The translations under genes were made by a program, and so were the position numbers. Below, in pieces: positions 46,162 through 55,589 of a stretch of 64,000 nucleotides of DNA. The notes under the pieces were generated by a model. That model made no database searches and was not told where the DNA came from. It saw only the letters and a list, made by a program, of their open reading frames with translations. Every line of letters starts with the position of its first letter. Within the stretch, counting starts at the first letter, position 1. Source of the stretch: Herbaspirillum huttiense (GTDB lineage: Bacteria > Pseudomonadota > Gammaproteobacteria > Burkholderiales > Burkholderiaceae_D); the NCBI RefSeq assembly GCF_004367745.1, contig NZ_CP037993.1, forward strand, positions 4,898,001 through 4,962,000, written 5' to 3'.

Positions 46162-46899
46162 TCAGGCAGCAGGCGGCGGCGTGCCGTCGTCCTTCTTTTT
46201 GGCACCGATGCCGGTCACGCGCGCGCCCCATTTCAGCAGCGCCTTGAAGTTGGCCTTGACGATATAGTCCAACATTGCAACTTGCTCTTCCAGCGCTTCC
46301 TGGAACACCGTGGCCGAGTTGGCAGGCTTGATCTTGAGGTAGGCATCGGCCTCGCCATAGTCGCGATGGATTTCCATGCCGGCCTTCTTGGCGATGTGCA
46401 TCATCACCTTGTTGGACGAGAGACAGTGCATGTACAGCGTATCGACATCGGCATTGCGACAGTGCATCGAAGCGCGCATGAACAGGCGCGTGCCCACCCC
46501 GAGCCCCCGCGCGGCGGCCGTCACCGAGACGCCGAACTCGGCCACCACCGGCTTGATGGTGGCACCGCTGATGCGCGTGCTCTCCTTCGGCGCGAAGGCC
46601 AGGTGGCCGACACCGAGCAGTCGCAAGCGACGGTCATAGACGCCGAAGACGGTATCGCGCTCGAAGTTGATGCCCTCCACGTAGCGCGTCACCATCTCAT
46701 CGGAGAGCTTGGAACCGAAGCGCAGCAGGCGATCCTTTTCTTCCAGCGCCAGGAAGTGGCGCAGCAGGTGGCGGCGCGCCCGCGGCGAGAGCTCCTTGAC
46801 GAAGACGTTGGGCTTGTCCTGCTTCTCCGGCTGTGCAGGCGGCGGGCCGGATTGCTTGCCACGCAAGCGATGGAGGAGACGGGACAGGGGATGGCTCAT
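46162..46899 (-). CDS. GNAT family acetyltransferase
   Basis: The product is 245 aa. The central GNAT core shows LLGVGHLAF, AEFGVSVTAAARGLGVGTRLFMRASMHCRNADVDTLYMHCLSSNKVMMHIAKKAGMEIH, including the acyl-CoA-binding R/Q-x-x-G-x-G/A-like loop ARGLGVGTRLF. N- and C-terminal extensions are of unknown role. It starts 12 bp after cca, so the two are likely cotranscribed. The substrate is unknown. Confidence 0.83.
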   Translation of the reverse strand: MSHPLSRLLHRLRGKQSGPPPAQPEKQDKPNVFVKELSPRARRHLLRHFLALEEKDRLLRFGSKLSDEMVTRYVEGINFERDTVFGVYDRRLRLLGVGHLAFAPKESTRISGATIKPVVAEFGVSVTAAARGLGVGTRLFMRASMHCRNADVDTLYMHCLSSNKVMMHIAKKAGMEIHRDYGEADAYLKIKPANSATVFQEALEEQVAMLDYIVKANFKALLKWGARVTGIGAKKKDDGTPPPAA

Positions 46900-46911
46900 C
46901 GTGACCTTCCC

Positions 46912-48144
46912 TCAGGACTGCGCCGGACGATGCTGCTCGACATAAGCCGCCACTTGCGCAGTGCGTGCTGCCAGGATGGCCTCGGGAATGCGTTGCGGCT
47001 GTGCCTGCTGCTGCGCGATGGCACCGGCATCGATGGCTTGTGCGGCCTGCAGTGCGCCTTCCAGATAAGCCGCCTGCGGGAAGGGCTGCAACTCCAGCCC
47101 GGTACGGCCGCGATGGTCGCATTCCGAGGCGCGCAGCATGTCGACGAAACGCTGCGGTTTGCGGAAGGCATCGCACCGCGCGAAGAACTTGACCAGGGTA
47201 TCGGGACGCATCTCGAAGGAGCGTCCCACATTGCCATGTTCGCGGGCCGTCATCAGCGCCAGGTCACGGCATTCGCAGGGGACCTTCAGGCGCGTGCAGA
47301 CGTCTTCTGCCAGGCGTTCGCTGCGCGCTTCATGGCCATGATGGCGCGGCCAGATCTCGGGTGGCGTGGTGCCTTTGCCGAGGTCGTGCAACAGCGCGGC
47401 AAATCGGATCGGCAATGAAAAATCCTGCGCAGCAGCCCAATCGACCACCAGCATCACATGAACGCCGGTATCGATTTCGGGATGCCATTTCTCCGGCTGC
47501 GGTACGCCCCACAGCGCATCGAGTTCAGGCAGGATGCGCTGCAAGGCACCGCAGGCGCGCAAGACCTCGAACATGCGTGATGGCTTGTGCTCCATCAGGC
47601 CGCGCGCCAGTTCCTGCCAGACGCGTTCAGGCACCAGGGCATCCACCTCGCCCTCTTGCACCATGCGCTGCATCAGCGCATTGGTTTCCGGCGCCACCGT
47701 GAAATCGGCGAAGCGCGCCGCAAAACGGGCTACGCGCAGGATGCGTACCGGGTCTTCGACGAAGGCCTCGGAGACATGGCGAAATACACGCGCCTCAAGA
47801 TCGGCACGGCCGTGATACGGATCGACCAGGGTGCCATCCTCATCCTGCGCAATCGCATTGATGGTGAGGTCGCGGCGCGCGAGATCGTCTTCCAGCGTCA
47901 CATCGGGTGCGGCATGGAAGGCGAAGCCCTTGTAGCCGGGCGCGGTCTTGCGCTCGGTGCGGGCCAGGGCATATTCCTCGTGGGTGTCGGGATGGAGGAA
48001 CACCGGGAAGTCCTTGCCGACCGGGCGGAAACCCAGTTCCAGCAGCTGCTGCGGCGTGGCCCCCACCACCACGTGGTCGCGGTCCTTCACCGGCAGGCCC
48101 AGCAAGCCGTCGCGCACTGCGCCGCCGACGGTGTAGGTCTTCAT
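46912..48144 (-). CDS. cca: CCA tRNA nucleotidyltransferase / multifunctional CCA protein
   Basis: The product is 410 aa from ATG 48144; the extension to 48243 reads through the upstream gene and is rejected. Nucleotidyltransferase motif YTVGGAVRDGLLGLPVKDRDHVVVG, template motif EDDLARRDLTINAIA and RILRVARFAARF are present. The C-terminal HD domain is seen in FAALLHDLGKGTT and HHGHEARSERLAE, the gammaproteobacterial/betaproteobacterial type that adds phosphatase and phosphodiesterase activity. It adds or repairs the tRNA 3' CCA. Confidence 0.95.
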   Translation of the reverse strand: MKTYTVGGAVRDGLLGLPVKDRDHVVVGATPQQLLELGFRPVGKDFPVFLHPDTHEEYALARTERKTAPGYKGFAFHAAPDVTLEDDLARRDLTINAIAQDEDGTLVDPYHGRADLEARVFRHVSEAFVEDPVRILRVARFAARFADFTVAPETNALMQRMVQEGEVDALVPERVWQELARGLMEHKPSRMFEVLRACGALQRILPELDALWGVPQPEKWHPEIDTGVHVMLVVDWAAAQDFSLPIRFAALLHDLGKGTTPPEIWPRHHGHEARSERLAEDVCTRLKVPCECRDLALMTAREHGNVGRSFEMRPDTLVKFFARCDAFRKPQRFVDMLRASECDHRGRTGLELQPFPQAAYLEGALQAAQAIDAGAIAQQQAQPQRIPEAILAARTAQVAAYVEQHRPAQS

Positions 48145-48154
48145 CGGCTGCGCC

Positions 48155-48796
48155 TCACTGGTGGTCCGGAAGGATTTCCTTCTCGGCCAGCGCCTCGGCG
48201 ATCCAGCGCGCCACCGCCGGGTGCTCGCGCACACGGTCGGCATAGGCTTGCAGGGCCGGGGCCAGCGGCACCTGGTAGCTGACGAAGCGCATCACCACCG
48301 GTGCATAGAAGGCATCGGCAATGGAGAAATCGCCGAAGAGGAATTCATGATGGCCGAATTGCGAGAGGCACTCTTCCCATATCTCGCACACGCGCGCGAT
48401 ATCGGCTTGTGCGTCGGCGGTGCGCCCCTTGCCGGGGTAGCGGCCACGGATGTCCATGCTCATGGCCGTGCGCAGGCCAGTGAAACCGGAGTGCATCTCG
48501 GCACAGATGCTGCGCGCGATGGCGCGGGCATCGGTGCGGGCCGGCCACAGGTGGCGGTCAGGAAATTGCTCGGCCAGATATTCGCAGATGGACAGCGAAT
48601 CCCAGATCGCGATGTCGCCATCGAGCAGCACCGGCACGCGGCCCGAGCCGGTGTAGCGGGCGATCTCGCCGGCGGTCTCGGGCTGGTCCAGCAGCACGCG
48701 CACTTCCTTGAAAGGGATATCGAAGGCCACGGCGGTGACCCACGGGCGCATCGACCACGAGGAGTAATTCTTGTTGGCGATGACCAGGGTGGGCAT
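48155..48796 (-). CDS. glutathione S-transferase family protein
   Basis: The product is 213 aa if read from ATG 48796 (MPTLVIANKNYSSWSMRPWVTAVAFDIPFKEVRVLLDQPE). Starts at 48856 and 48880 add up to 28 residues that do not fit the fold, since the thioredoxin-like domain begins at TLVIANKN. The N-terminal domain has GRVPVLLDGDIAIWDSLSICEYLAEQFPD with the cis-Pro and ES/DS glutathione-binding motif, followed by the helical C-terminal domain. It ends 10 bp before the cca start. The substrate is unknown. Confidence 0.85.
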   Translation of the reverse strand: MPTLVIANKNYSSWSMRPWVTAVAFDIPFKEVRVLLDQPETAGEIARYTGSGRVPVLLDGDIAIWDSLSICEYLAEQFPDRHLWPARTDARAIARSICAEMHSGFTGLRTAMSMDIRGRYPGKGRTADAQADIARVCEIWEECLSQFGHHEFLFGDFSIADAFYAPVVMRFVSYQVPLAPALQAYADRVREHPAVARWIAEALAEKEILPDHQ

Positions 48797-48900
48797 GTGG
48801 CGTCCGGCCTTTTGCAGGGTTTCGGACAAGACCGGATCCAGTTCTGTATCTTGCATGTGAGCTCGTTTCTCGAAGATCAATGTCGCGGCGACTGAACCAT

Positions 48901-49869
48901 TCAGCGTCGCGCGGTGCTACGGAAAAAGTCGAATTGCTGTTGCGGGCTGCGCGGCAGGAGATAGCCGGGAATGACGTCTTCCAGTGCGCGCGGCGTGAGC
49001 TGCAGCTCGGGGGCGATGGGGCCGTGCAGGACATTGTCCACCTTCATCGAGGCGACGTTGTCGCGGCTCATCAGCTTGCCCGGCAGGTGTTCCAGCGCGA
49101 AAGCCTGCAGCCAGCCGGCCGCATCGGGCAAGCCGATCACCGGACGCGGATGGCCGCTGTACCAGCCCGACAGGCGCACCAGTTCACGCAGAGAATATTG
49201 CTTGGGCCCGCCCAGCTCGAACACCTTGCCGCCCAGGCGCGGCAAGGCCAGCGCATTGACGAAGGCCTGTGCCACATCACCCACGTAGACCGGCTGGAAG
49301 CGCGCATCAGGGCTGCCCAGCGGAATCACCGGGAACAGGCGGTTCAGGCCGGCGAACATGTTGATGAAATTATCGCCCTCGCCGAACACGACCGACGGAC
49401 GGAAAATGGACACATCGAGCGCCGGCGAGGCCAGCGCTTCCTGTTCGCCGGCCGCCTTGGAACGCAGGTACATCGACGGCCCCTGGGCATCGGCGCACAG
49501 CGCGCTCATGTGCAGGTAGCGCGGCACGCCCTGCTGCACGCAGGCGGCCACGATGCGGCGCGGCAGCAGCACGTGCTGGCGTTCGAAATCCGGACCATAA
49601 GGAGCACCGCCACGCGCCGGACGCGATTGCAGGATGCCGACCAGGTTGATGACCACGTCCGCCTCGGCTACCAGGCGCGCCAGCACGGCATCGTCATGGA
49701 TGTTGGCCTGGACCACGCTGACCACGGGCGAGACCAGCAGATGCTTGGCGCGCTCGTAGCGGCGCGTGGGCACCATGATGCGGTAGCCGGTGGTGCTGCC
49801 CAGCAGTTCGATCAGGCGGGTGCCGATGAAGCCGGAACCGCCGATGACGAGGATCTTCTTGACTGCCAT
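48901..49869 (-). CDS. NAD(P)-dependent epimerase/dehydratase-like (complex I NDUFA9 subunit family)
   Basis: The product is 322 aa. N-terminal Rossmann motif KKILVIGGSGFIGTRLIE, then DVVINLVGIL, YLHMSALCADAQGPSMYLRSKAAGE with an Y-x-x-x-K pair, and IFRPSVVFGEGDNFINMFA. This pattern is that of atypical SDRs related to NDUFA9/COQ11-type proteins. A role in quinone or respiratory assembly is possible but not shown by the neighbours. The ATG at 49869 has GGAGAGAGAC upstream. Confidence 0.82.
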   Translation of the reverse strand: MAVKKILVIGGSGFIGTRLIELLGSTTGYRIMVPTRRYERAKHLLVSPVVSVVQANIHDDAVLARLVAEADVVINLVGILQSRPARGGAPYGPDFERQHVLLPRRIVAACVQQGVPRYLHMSALCADAQGPSMYLRSKAAGEQEALASPALDVSIFRPSVVFGEGDNFINMFAGLNRLFPVIPLGSPDARFQPVYVGDVAQAFVNALALPRLGGKVFELGGPKQYSLRELVRLSGWYSGHPRPVIGLPDAAGWLQAFALEHLPGKLMSRDNVASMKVDNVLHGPIAPELQLTPRALEDVIPGYLLPRSPQQQFDFFRSTARR

Positions 49870-49942
49870 TTGTCTCTCTCCGATTTCCAGGGGGAAGCGC
49901 TGGCCGCCGCGTCAACGAGGGACGGCGGCCGCGGCGATGGGA

Positions 49943-51943
49943 TCAGGGCAGGTCGGTGGCGACGTTGGCATTGGGGGCCACCGTACCCATGCGCTGCTTC
50001 AGCGATTGCGGGCGGTTCTCGAACATGGCCGCATAGTAGGTCGCATTGGACATCACGTTCTTGACATAGCCCCGGGTTTCATTGAAAGGGATGATCTCGG
50101 CGAAGATCGCCCCTTCGACCGGACGCGGCAAGGTCGCGCGCCAGGTGCGCGGACGGCCGGGGCCGGCATTGTAGCCTGCGGTGGCCAGGGTTTCCGACCC
50201 TTCCAGGTTGTTCAACACCATGTCCAGATAGCTGGTGCCGAGCAGCAGGTTGGTGTTGATGTCATTGACCTGGTCAGCCGTGAATTCGGTCATCCCGATC
50301 TTCTTGGCAACGAACTTGGCGGTAGCCGGCATCAACTGCATCAGGCCGGAAGCGCCCACGTGCGAACGGGCCGACTTGATGAAACGCGACTCCTGGCGGA
50401 TCAGGCCATAGACCCAGGCATTCTCCATGCCCAGCGGACGCGTGGCCGCATTCATCTCGGGCAGGTGCGGTGCCGGGAAGCGCTGGGTGAAATCGAACTC
50501 GGTCTTGGTGCGGTCGGAGGTGTTGACCATGCGGTCCAGCACATCATTCTGGCGTGCGTATTCGGCGGCGGCCAGCAACTGGCGGTCGGTCATGTTGCGC
50601 AGTTCCCAGTTCCATTCGCGGATGGCTTCGAAGCGCAGGTTCAGTTGATAGAACTTGAGCGAGCGCTTGAAGCCGGCATTCTGCGAATACAGCGCCACTT
50701 CACCGGCGCCAGGCGGGGTCGGGCCGGGCGGGATGGTGATCTGCTGACCCAGCTCTTCCAGCGCCAGCTGGCCATAGAAGCTGAAGTTGGGCGCGATCGA
50801 TTCGAACAGGCGACGTGCGGCCTCGTTCTGGCCTTCGGCTTTCAGGGCACGGCCGAGCCAGTAGACCCAGGCGGTGTCGCTGCGCAGCGGGGCCGGCATG
50901 GCTTCGATGGTCTTGCGTACGGTCTTCCAGTCGCCGTCGCGCAGGGCCATGCGGACCTTCCATTGCATCGCATCCTGGGTCAGCGGCGCGTCCTTGGCTT
51001 TGCGCCAGTAGTCCGAGGCTTCCGGTGCCAGCTTGTAGGATGCGGCCAGGGCGATCTGTGCCCAAGCCTGCGCGACTTCCTGCGAGCTCATGTTGCGGCC
51101 GGCATCGTTGAGATAGGTCGCGGCCTGGGACGGATTGTTTTTGGCGATGCGGCCCAGGGCGATGATGTAGAGCTGGTGGTTCACCGGGCCCCGGCCTGGT
51201 CCCTTGGCCAGCATCAGCGCCGGACGATCCATCACCTGGGTCACGCTGACATCGCCGCTGTCGACCAGCACCGCCGCACGGCGGGCCACGGTGGCATTGC
51301 CGTTCTCGGCGGCCTGGCGGATCTGGAACCAGACGTCGGCATCGCTGAACTGGCCGTTCTGCGCCAGGGTGGCGATCAGGTCGCTGCAGCCCTGGCCATA
51401 GTCCTTGGGATTGCTCAGCAGCGCACGCGCCTCCTCGGCCACATTGGCCCCCTTGAGCGCGCGCGAGTTCAGGGCAAAGCACTTGACCTGGGTATCATCA
51501 TTGAGCACGAACTTGGGGTACTGCTCATCGAAGACGGCCCAGTTGCCGGTCTTGCCCAGGGCCAGCAGCCAGTCGTTGCGCAGGCGATCAACGATGGCCT
51601 GGCCGTCCCAGCGTGCCAGGAAATCGCGGATCTCCTGCTCGCTGGCGCTGTAGTCGCGCACGCGCGGCTTGAGCCGGTAGTAATCGACATAGGACGCCAG
51701 CTCATAGCCCGACAGCCGCGAGGCCAGGTCTTGCGCCAGCGCGGCGTTGTCGCTGGCGGCCGCCTGGCGCAGGGCCAGGAAAATATCGTCAGGAGCGGCG
51801 TCCGGGGCCACGCGCTTCTGGGCGTGGGCGGCGGGCGCAGCGGTGAGCATGGCGCCGGTCGCCAGCGCCAGGGGGAGCGCCACGGAGGCGGCCAGCGCGC
51901 GCAGGCGCTGGTTGAACGGATGATTCTTCGGACGCATACTCAT
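49943..51943 (-). CDS. soluble lytic murein transglycosylase
   Basis: The product is 666 aa from ATG 51943 (51937 is also possible; the frame extends back to 51991 without a ribosome-binding site). Signal peptide ends at TAAPAAHAQ. A long alpha-superhelix (about 45-460) is followed by the SLT catalytic domain: WVYGLIRQESRFIKSARSHVGASGLMQLMPATA with the catalytic Glu in RQESRF, then ATAGYNAGPGRPRTWR. It cleaves peptidoglycan to 1,6-anhydro products. It is divergent from the cyclo-ligase gene with only 34 bp between starts. Confidence 0.92.
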   Translation of the reverse strand: MSMRPKNHPFNQRLRALAASVALPLALATGAMLTAAPAAHAQKRVAPDAAPDDIFLALRQAAASDNAALAQDLASRLSGYELASYVDYYRLKPRVRDYSASEQEIRDFLARWDGQAIVDRLRNDWLLALGKTGNWAVFDEQYPKFVLNDDTQVKCFALNSRALKGANVAEEARALLSNPKDYGQGCSDLIATLAQNGQFSDADVWFQIRQAAENGNATVARRAAVLVDSGDVSVTQVMDRPALMLAKGPGRGPVNHQLYIIALGRIAKNNPSQAATYLNDAGRNMSSQEVAQAWAQIALAASYKLAPEASDYWRKAKDAPLTQDAMQWKVRMALRDGDWKTVRKTIEAMPAPLRSDTAWVYWLGRALKAEGQNEAARRLFESIAPNFSFYGQLALEELGQQITIPPGPTPPGAGEVALYSQNAGFKRSLKFYQLNLRFEAIREWNWELRNMTDRQLLAAAEYARQNDVLDRMVNTSDRTKTEFDFTQRFPAPHLPEMNAATRPLGMENAWVYGLIRQESRFIKSARSHVGASGLMQLMPATAKFVAKKIGMTEFTADQVNDINTNLLLGTSYLDMVLNNLEGSETLATAGYNAGPGRPRTWRATLPRPVEGAIFAEIIPFNETRGYVKNVMSNATYYAAMFENRPQSLKQRMGTVAPNANVATDLP

Positions 51944-51977
51944 GCAAGCTTCTTCATGCAGATTGTTGGAACAAATA

Positions 51978-52574
51978 ATGAACCCAAGCATAGCACGCGA
52001 TACGCCCCCTCCACCGACGGAACAGGAGGCGGCCGCCCTTCACAAACAGCGCCTGCGCGCAGAGCTGCTGGCGCGCCGCAAGGCCCTGCTTGACGAGGAC
52101 AAGATCGCAGCCGATGCCATCATCGGGCAGCGGGTACTGGACTGGTGCGCCACGTACGCCATCCAGAGCCTGGCGGTTTACCAGCCGATCCGGCGCGAAC
52201 CGGATCTGTCTGCGGCCTATAACGCGCTGGCCGCGCGCGGGGTGCACCTGTGCCTGCCGGTGGTGGTCGATAAAGATTCGGCGCTGGAATTTCGCGCCTG
52301 GCAGCCTGGCGATCCTCTGGAAAAGGATGGGATGGGCACACTCGTGCCACCGGCCGGGACCACCATCGTGCAGCCGCAGGCCTTGCTGATTCCTTGCCTG
52401 GGTGTCAATGCGGCAGGATGCCGTCTGGGCTATGGCGGCGGCTTCTACGACCGCACGTTGGCGGCCAGTCCGCGGCCGCTGGCGGTGGGGGTCTGCCACG
52501 GCTTCGGACGGGTCGAATTCGAAGCGCAGGCGCACGACATCGCGCTGGATAGCGTCATTTTCGACGATATATGA
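51978..52574 (+). CDS. 5-formyltetrahydrofolate cyclo-ligase
   Basis: The product is 198 aa from ATG 51978; a start at 51942 would overlap the divergent gene. RLRAELLARRKAL opens the fold, and the ATP/phosphate-binding signature CLGVNAAGCRLGYGGGFYDRTLA is complete. It converts 5-formyl-THF to 5,10-methenyl-THF. A folate role fits the neighbour metF, which converges on it. Confidence 0.93.
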   Translation: MNPSIARDTPPPPTEQEAAALHKQRLRAELLARRKALLDEDKIAADAIIGQRVLDWCATYAIQSLAVYQPIRREPDLSAAYNALAARGVHLCLPVVVDKDSALEFRAWQPGDPLEKDGMGTLVPPAGTTIVQPQALLIPCLGVNAAGCRLGYGGGFYDRTLAASPRPLAVGVCHGFGRVEFEAQAHDIALDSVIFDDI

Positions 52575-52576
52575 AG

Positions 52577-52600
52577 AAAAAAGCCGGACCCAGGTCCGGC
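52577..52600 (-). terminator. metF terminator
   Basis: Stem GCCGGAC (52583-52589)/GTCCGGC (52594-52600) with a 4-nt loop. Six A at 52577-52582 give the minus-strand U-tract. It may also serve the converging cyclo-ligase gene weakly. Confidence 0.85.
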
Positions 52601-52619
52601 TTGGAAAGGCAATCTCCGC

Positions 52620-53462
52620 CTACTTCACCAGTTGTTGCCAGATCGCCTCGGTCGGCCCTGCCTGGTTCAGTGAATAAAAATGCAAACCGGGCGCACCGCC
52701 AGCCAGCAGGCGCTGGCACAGCTGGGTCACCACGTCCTGGCCGAAGGCGCGGATCGATTCGGTATCGTCGCCGTAGCTGGCCAGCTTGAGACGGATCCAG
52801 CGCGGGATCTCGGTACCGCACATGTCCGAGAAGCGCATCAGCTGGGTATAGTTGGTGATGGGCATGATGCCGGCAATCACCGGAACGGTCGCGCCCAGTC
52901 TGGCGGCCTCGTCCACGAAGCGGAAGTAGGCGTCGGCATTGTAGAAATACTGGGTGATGGCCGAATTGGCACCGGCCTTCACTTTGCGTGCGAAGTTCTG
53001 CACATCGTCCTGCGGCGAGCGCGCTTGCGGGTGCATCTCGGGATAGGCGGCCACTTCGATGTGGAACCAGTCGCCGGTTTCGGCGCGCACGAACTCGACC
53101 AGTTCGTTGGCATGGCGGAATTCGCTCGAAGCCTGATCCATCGCCCCATAGCCGCTGGGCAGGTCGCCGCGCAGAGCCACCAGGCGCTTGATGCCTTGGG
53201 CACGATAGTCTTCCAGGATGGCACGCAGGCTGGCACGGGAGCTGCCGATACAGGACAAGTGCGGCGCGGCGTTATGGCCTTCACCGATGATTTCCAGCAC
53301 GGTGTCGCGCGTACCCTGCTGCGTCGAACCGCCGGCACCGAAGGTCACCGAGAAATACTTCGGAGCCAGAGCAGCCAGCCGGGCACGGGTGGCGCGCAGC
53401 TTTTCCGTGCCTTCCGCGGTCTTGGGCGGGAAAAATTCGATACTGAAATTATGTGTACTCAT
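52620..53462 (-). CDS. metF: 5,10-methylenetetrahydrofolate reductase
   Basis: The product is 280 aa. N-terminal FSIEFFPPKTAEGTEKL, FSVTFGAGGSTQQGT, RLVALRGDLPSGYG, FHIEVAAYPEMHPQA and ITQYFYNADAYFRFVD cover the FAD and folate sites of bacterial MetF. It supplies 5-methyl-THF for methionine synthesis. Its ATG overlaps the stop of the upstream holin-like gene (ATGA), and ahcY lies one gene further upstream, so the group is a methyl-cycle operon. Confidence 0.95.
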   Translation of the reverse strand: MSTHNFSIEFFPPKTAEGTEKLRATRARLAALAPKYFSVTFGAGGSTQQGTRDTVLEIIGEGHNAAPHLSCIGSSRASLRAILEDYRAQGIKRLVALRGDLPSGYGAMDQASSEFRHANELVEFVRAETGDWFHIEVAAYPEMHPQARSPQDDVQNFARKVKAGANSAITQYFYNADAYFRFVDEAARLGATVPVIAGIMPITNYTQLMRFSDMCGTEIPRWIRLKLASYGDDTESIRAFGQDVVTQLCQRLLAGGAPGLHFYSLNQAGPTEAIWQQLVK

Positions 53463-53812
53463 TGATTCGAACCCGATTTCAGCAACAGTGTGGACAGTGC
53501 CCAGGACACGATGCTGTAGAGCAGTGCGCCGCCGACCGCAGACCAGAAGCCGGCCACGTGGAAGCCACCGACCAGTTGCGCCACGACCCAGAACATCAGG
53601 CCATTGATGACCAGGATGAACAGGCCCAGGGTGAGCATGGTCACCGGCAGGGTCAGCACCACCAGCACCGGGCGCACGATGGTATTGACGAACCCCAGGA
53701 TCAGCGCGGCCAGCAGGGCCGAGCCGAAGCTGTCGACCTGCACCGAGTGCATCAGGTAAGGAACGGCCAGCAAGGCCAATGCATTGATGAGCCAGGTCAG
53801 CAGCAGGCGCAT
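53459..53812 (-). CDS. four-helix membrane protein of the phage-holin superfamily IV-like type
   Basis: The product is 117 aa with four membrane segments covering most of its length. ALLAALILGFVNTIVRPVLVVLTLPVTMLTLGLFILVINGLMFWVVAQL is the typical core of the family often labelled phage holin family protein (PF04020). The label is historical; nothing phage-like lies nearby. It is translationally coupled to metF and sits between ahcY and metF, an arrangement I recall from other betaproteobacteria. Function unknown. Confidence 0.85.
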   Translation of the reverse strand: MRLLLTWLINALALLAVPYLMHSVQVDSFGSALLAALILGFVNTIVRPVLVVLTLPVTMLTLGLFILVINGLMFWVVAQLVGGFHVAGFWSAVGGALLYSIVSWALSTLLLKSGSNQ

Positions 53813-53858
53813 GTAAAAACCTTTCGATCCCGTCGGGGAGTGATGAAGATACGTGAAG

Positions 53859-53886
53859 CTTGCATCACCTCAGGAGGGGATGCAAG
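53859..53886 (-). other. hairpin presenting CCUCCU in its loop, ahcY/holin gap
   Basis: CTTGCATC (53859-53866) and GATGCAAG (53879-53886) form a perfect 8-bp stem. On the minus-strand RNA the 12-nt loop contains CCTCCT, complementary to Shine-Dalgarno sequences. There is no U-tract. It may be a processing or translation-control element; the remaining 151-bp gap shows nothing else. Confidence 0.35.
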
Positions 53887-53963
53887 GTCCGCGGGCGGGA
53901 GACGATGCCGAGACTGCCGGGCCGGCCCTCTCAAATCAGGAGAAGGCCGGCACCAGGCAGGAA

Positions 53964-55388
53964 TCAGTAGCGGTAGTGCTCAGGCTTGTAGGGGCCTTCG
54001 ACCTTCACGCCGATGTAGGCGGCCTGTTCGGCGGTCAGTTCGCTCAACTGCGCATTGAGTTTCTTCAATTGCAGACGGGCGACCTTTTCGTCCAGGTGCT
54101 TGGGCAGCGTGTAGACGCCGACCGGGTAGTCCTTGGTGTTGACGAACAGTTCGATCTGGGCAATGGTCTGGTTGGCGAAGGACGAGCTCATCACGTAGGA
54201 CGGGTGGCCAGTGGCACAACCCAGGTTCACCAGGCGGCCTTCGGCCAGCAGGATGATGCGCTTGCCATCGGGGAAGATCACGTGATCGACCTGCGGCTTG
54301 ATGTTTTCCCAGGTGTACTGCTTCAGGGCGGCAACTTCGATTTCATTGTCGAAGTGGCCGATGTTGCAGACGATGGCCTGGTCCTTCATCTTCTTCATGT
54401 GCTCATGGGTGATCACATGGTAGTTGCCGGTGGCGGTGACGAAGATGTCGCCGTGTTCGGCGGCGTAGTCCATGGTCACCACGCGATAGCCTTCCATGGC
54501 GGCCTGCAGGGCACAGATGGGATCGATCTCGGTGACCCACACTTGCGCCGACAGCGCGCGCAGGGCCTGGGCCGAACCCTTGCCGACGTCACCGTAACCG
54601 GCCACGATGGCGACCTTGCCGGCGATCATCACATCGGTGGCGCGCTTGATGCCGTCCACCAGCGATTCGCGGCAGCCGTACAGATTGTCGAACTTGGACT
54701 TGGTGACCGAGTCATTGACGTTGATGGCCGGGAAGGCCAGCTTGCCTTCCTTGAACATCTGGTACAGGCGGTGCACGCCGGTCGTGGTCTCTTCGGTGAC
54801 GCCCTTGATTTCCTTGATGCGCTTGGAATACCACTGCGGGTCCTTGGCCAGATAACGCTTGATGGCGTTGAAGAGGCACACGGCTTCTTCCGAATCGGGC
54901 TTGTCCAGCACCGAAATGTCCGCCTCGGCACGAGTGCCCAGGTGCAGCAGCACGGTGGCGTCGCCGCCGTCGTCCAGGATCATGTTGGAATAGCCACCGT
55001 CGGTCCATTCGAAGATGCGGTGGGTGTATTCCCAGTATTCATCCAGGGTTTCGCCCTTGACGGCGAACACCGGGGTGCCGTTGGCCGCGATGGCCGCAGC
55101 AGCGTGATCCTGGGTCGAATAAATGTTGCAGGAGGCCCAGCGCACTTGCGCGCCCAGTGCTTCCAGGGTCTGGATCAGCACGGCGGTCTGGATGGTCATG
55201 TGCAGCGAACCGGTGATGCGCGCGCCCTTCAGGGGCTGGGAGGCAGCGAATTCCTCGCGGATCGCCATCAGGCCCGGCATTTCGGTTTCGGCGATCTTGA
55301 TTTCCTTGTGGCCCCAGTCGGCCAGCTTGATGTCTGCGACGATGTAGTCTTGGGTAGGATTGGTGGTCATGGCAATGGCGCTGTTCAC
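53964..55388 (-). CDS. ahcY: S-adenosylhomocysteinase
   Basis: The product is 474 aa from a GTG at 55388, which has AAAGGAGG only 2-3 nt before it; the in-frame ATG at 55370 is the alternative. Signatures: [28 protein letters not shown]-binding [43 protein letters not shown], and C-terminal [10 protein letters not shown] with the K..Y residues that reach the partner subunit. It has the insertion around 150-190 seen in the long bacterial form. It splits SAH into adenosine and homocysteine and is controlled by the SAH riboswitch upstream. Confidence 0.97.
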   Translation of the reverse strand: MNSAIAMTTNPTQDYIVADIKLADWGHKEIKIAETEMPGLMAIREEFAASQPLKGARITGSLHMTIQTAVLIQTLEALGAQVRWASCNIYSTQDHAAAAIAANGTPVFAVKGETLDEYWEYTHRIFEWTDGGYSNMILDDGGDATVLLHLGTRAEADISVLDKPDSEEAVCLFNAIKRYLAKDPQWYSKRIKEIKGVTEETTTGVHRLYQMFKEGKLAFPAINVNDSVTKSKFDNLYGCRESLVDGIKRATDVMIAGKVAIVAGYGDVGKGSAQALRALSAQVWVTEIDPICALQAAMEGYRVVTMDYAAEHGDIFVTATGNYHVITHEHMKKMKDQAIVCNIGHFDNEIEVAALKQYTWENIKPQVDHVIFPDGKRIILLAEGRLVNLGCATGHPSYVMSSSFANQTIAQIELFVNTKDYPVGVYTLPKHLDEKVARLQLKKLNAQLSELTAEQAAYIGVKVEGPYKPEHYRY

Positions 55389-55423
55389 GCCCTCCTTTCA
55401 TGAAAAAGCCAGAAAAAAAGTAA

Positions 55424-55515
55424 CGTGAGCGCGGTTGCCAGGCGACTTGCGCCTGTTCACCGCTTCAAGCCTGGCAGGGGATGTCCCTGTCGCAACGCTC
55501 CTTGCAGCGGTGAGG
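55424..55515 (-). promoter_or_regulatory. SAH riboswitch
   Basis: On the minus strand the leader reads CCGCTGCAAGGAGCGTTGCG, then CCAGGCTTG, a variable hairpin, and GGCAACCGCGCTCAC. These match the conserved blocks of the SAH riboswitch (the GAGGAGCGYUGC-like block, the AGGCUCG-like block and the CAACnGCGCUCAC-like pseudoknot end) as I remember them, and the location directly before ahcY in a betaproteobacterium is the classic one. In known examples SAH binding turns on ahcY expression. Confidence 0.85.
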
Positions 55516-55589
55516 CATTGTGAGATTTGGCGTTCCGGACGCAATGCCAACATCGGAACAGTGCGCGAATCTTCATTCGCGGGAACAGC

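Noticed and set aside
53459..53812. Possible prophage signal from the holin-like protein
   Set aside because: No lysin, integrase or structural phage genes nearby; the gene is coupled to metF and is a general membrane family.
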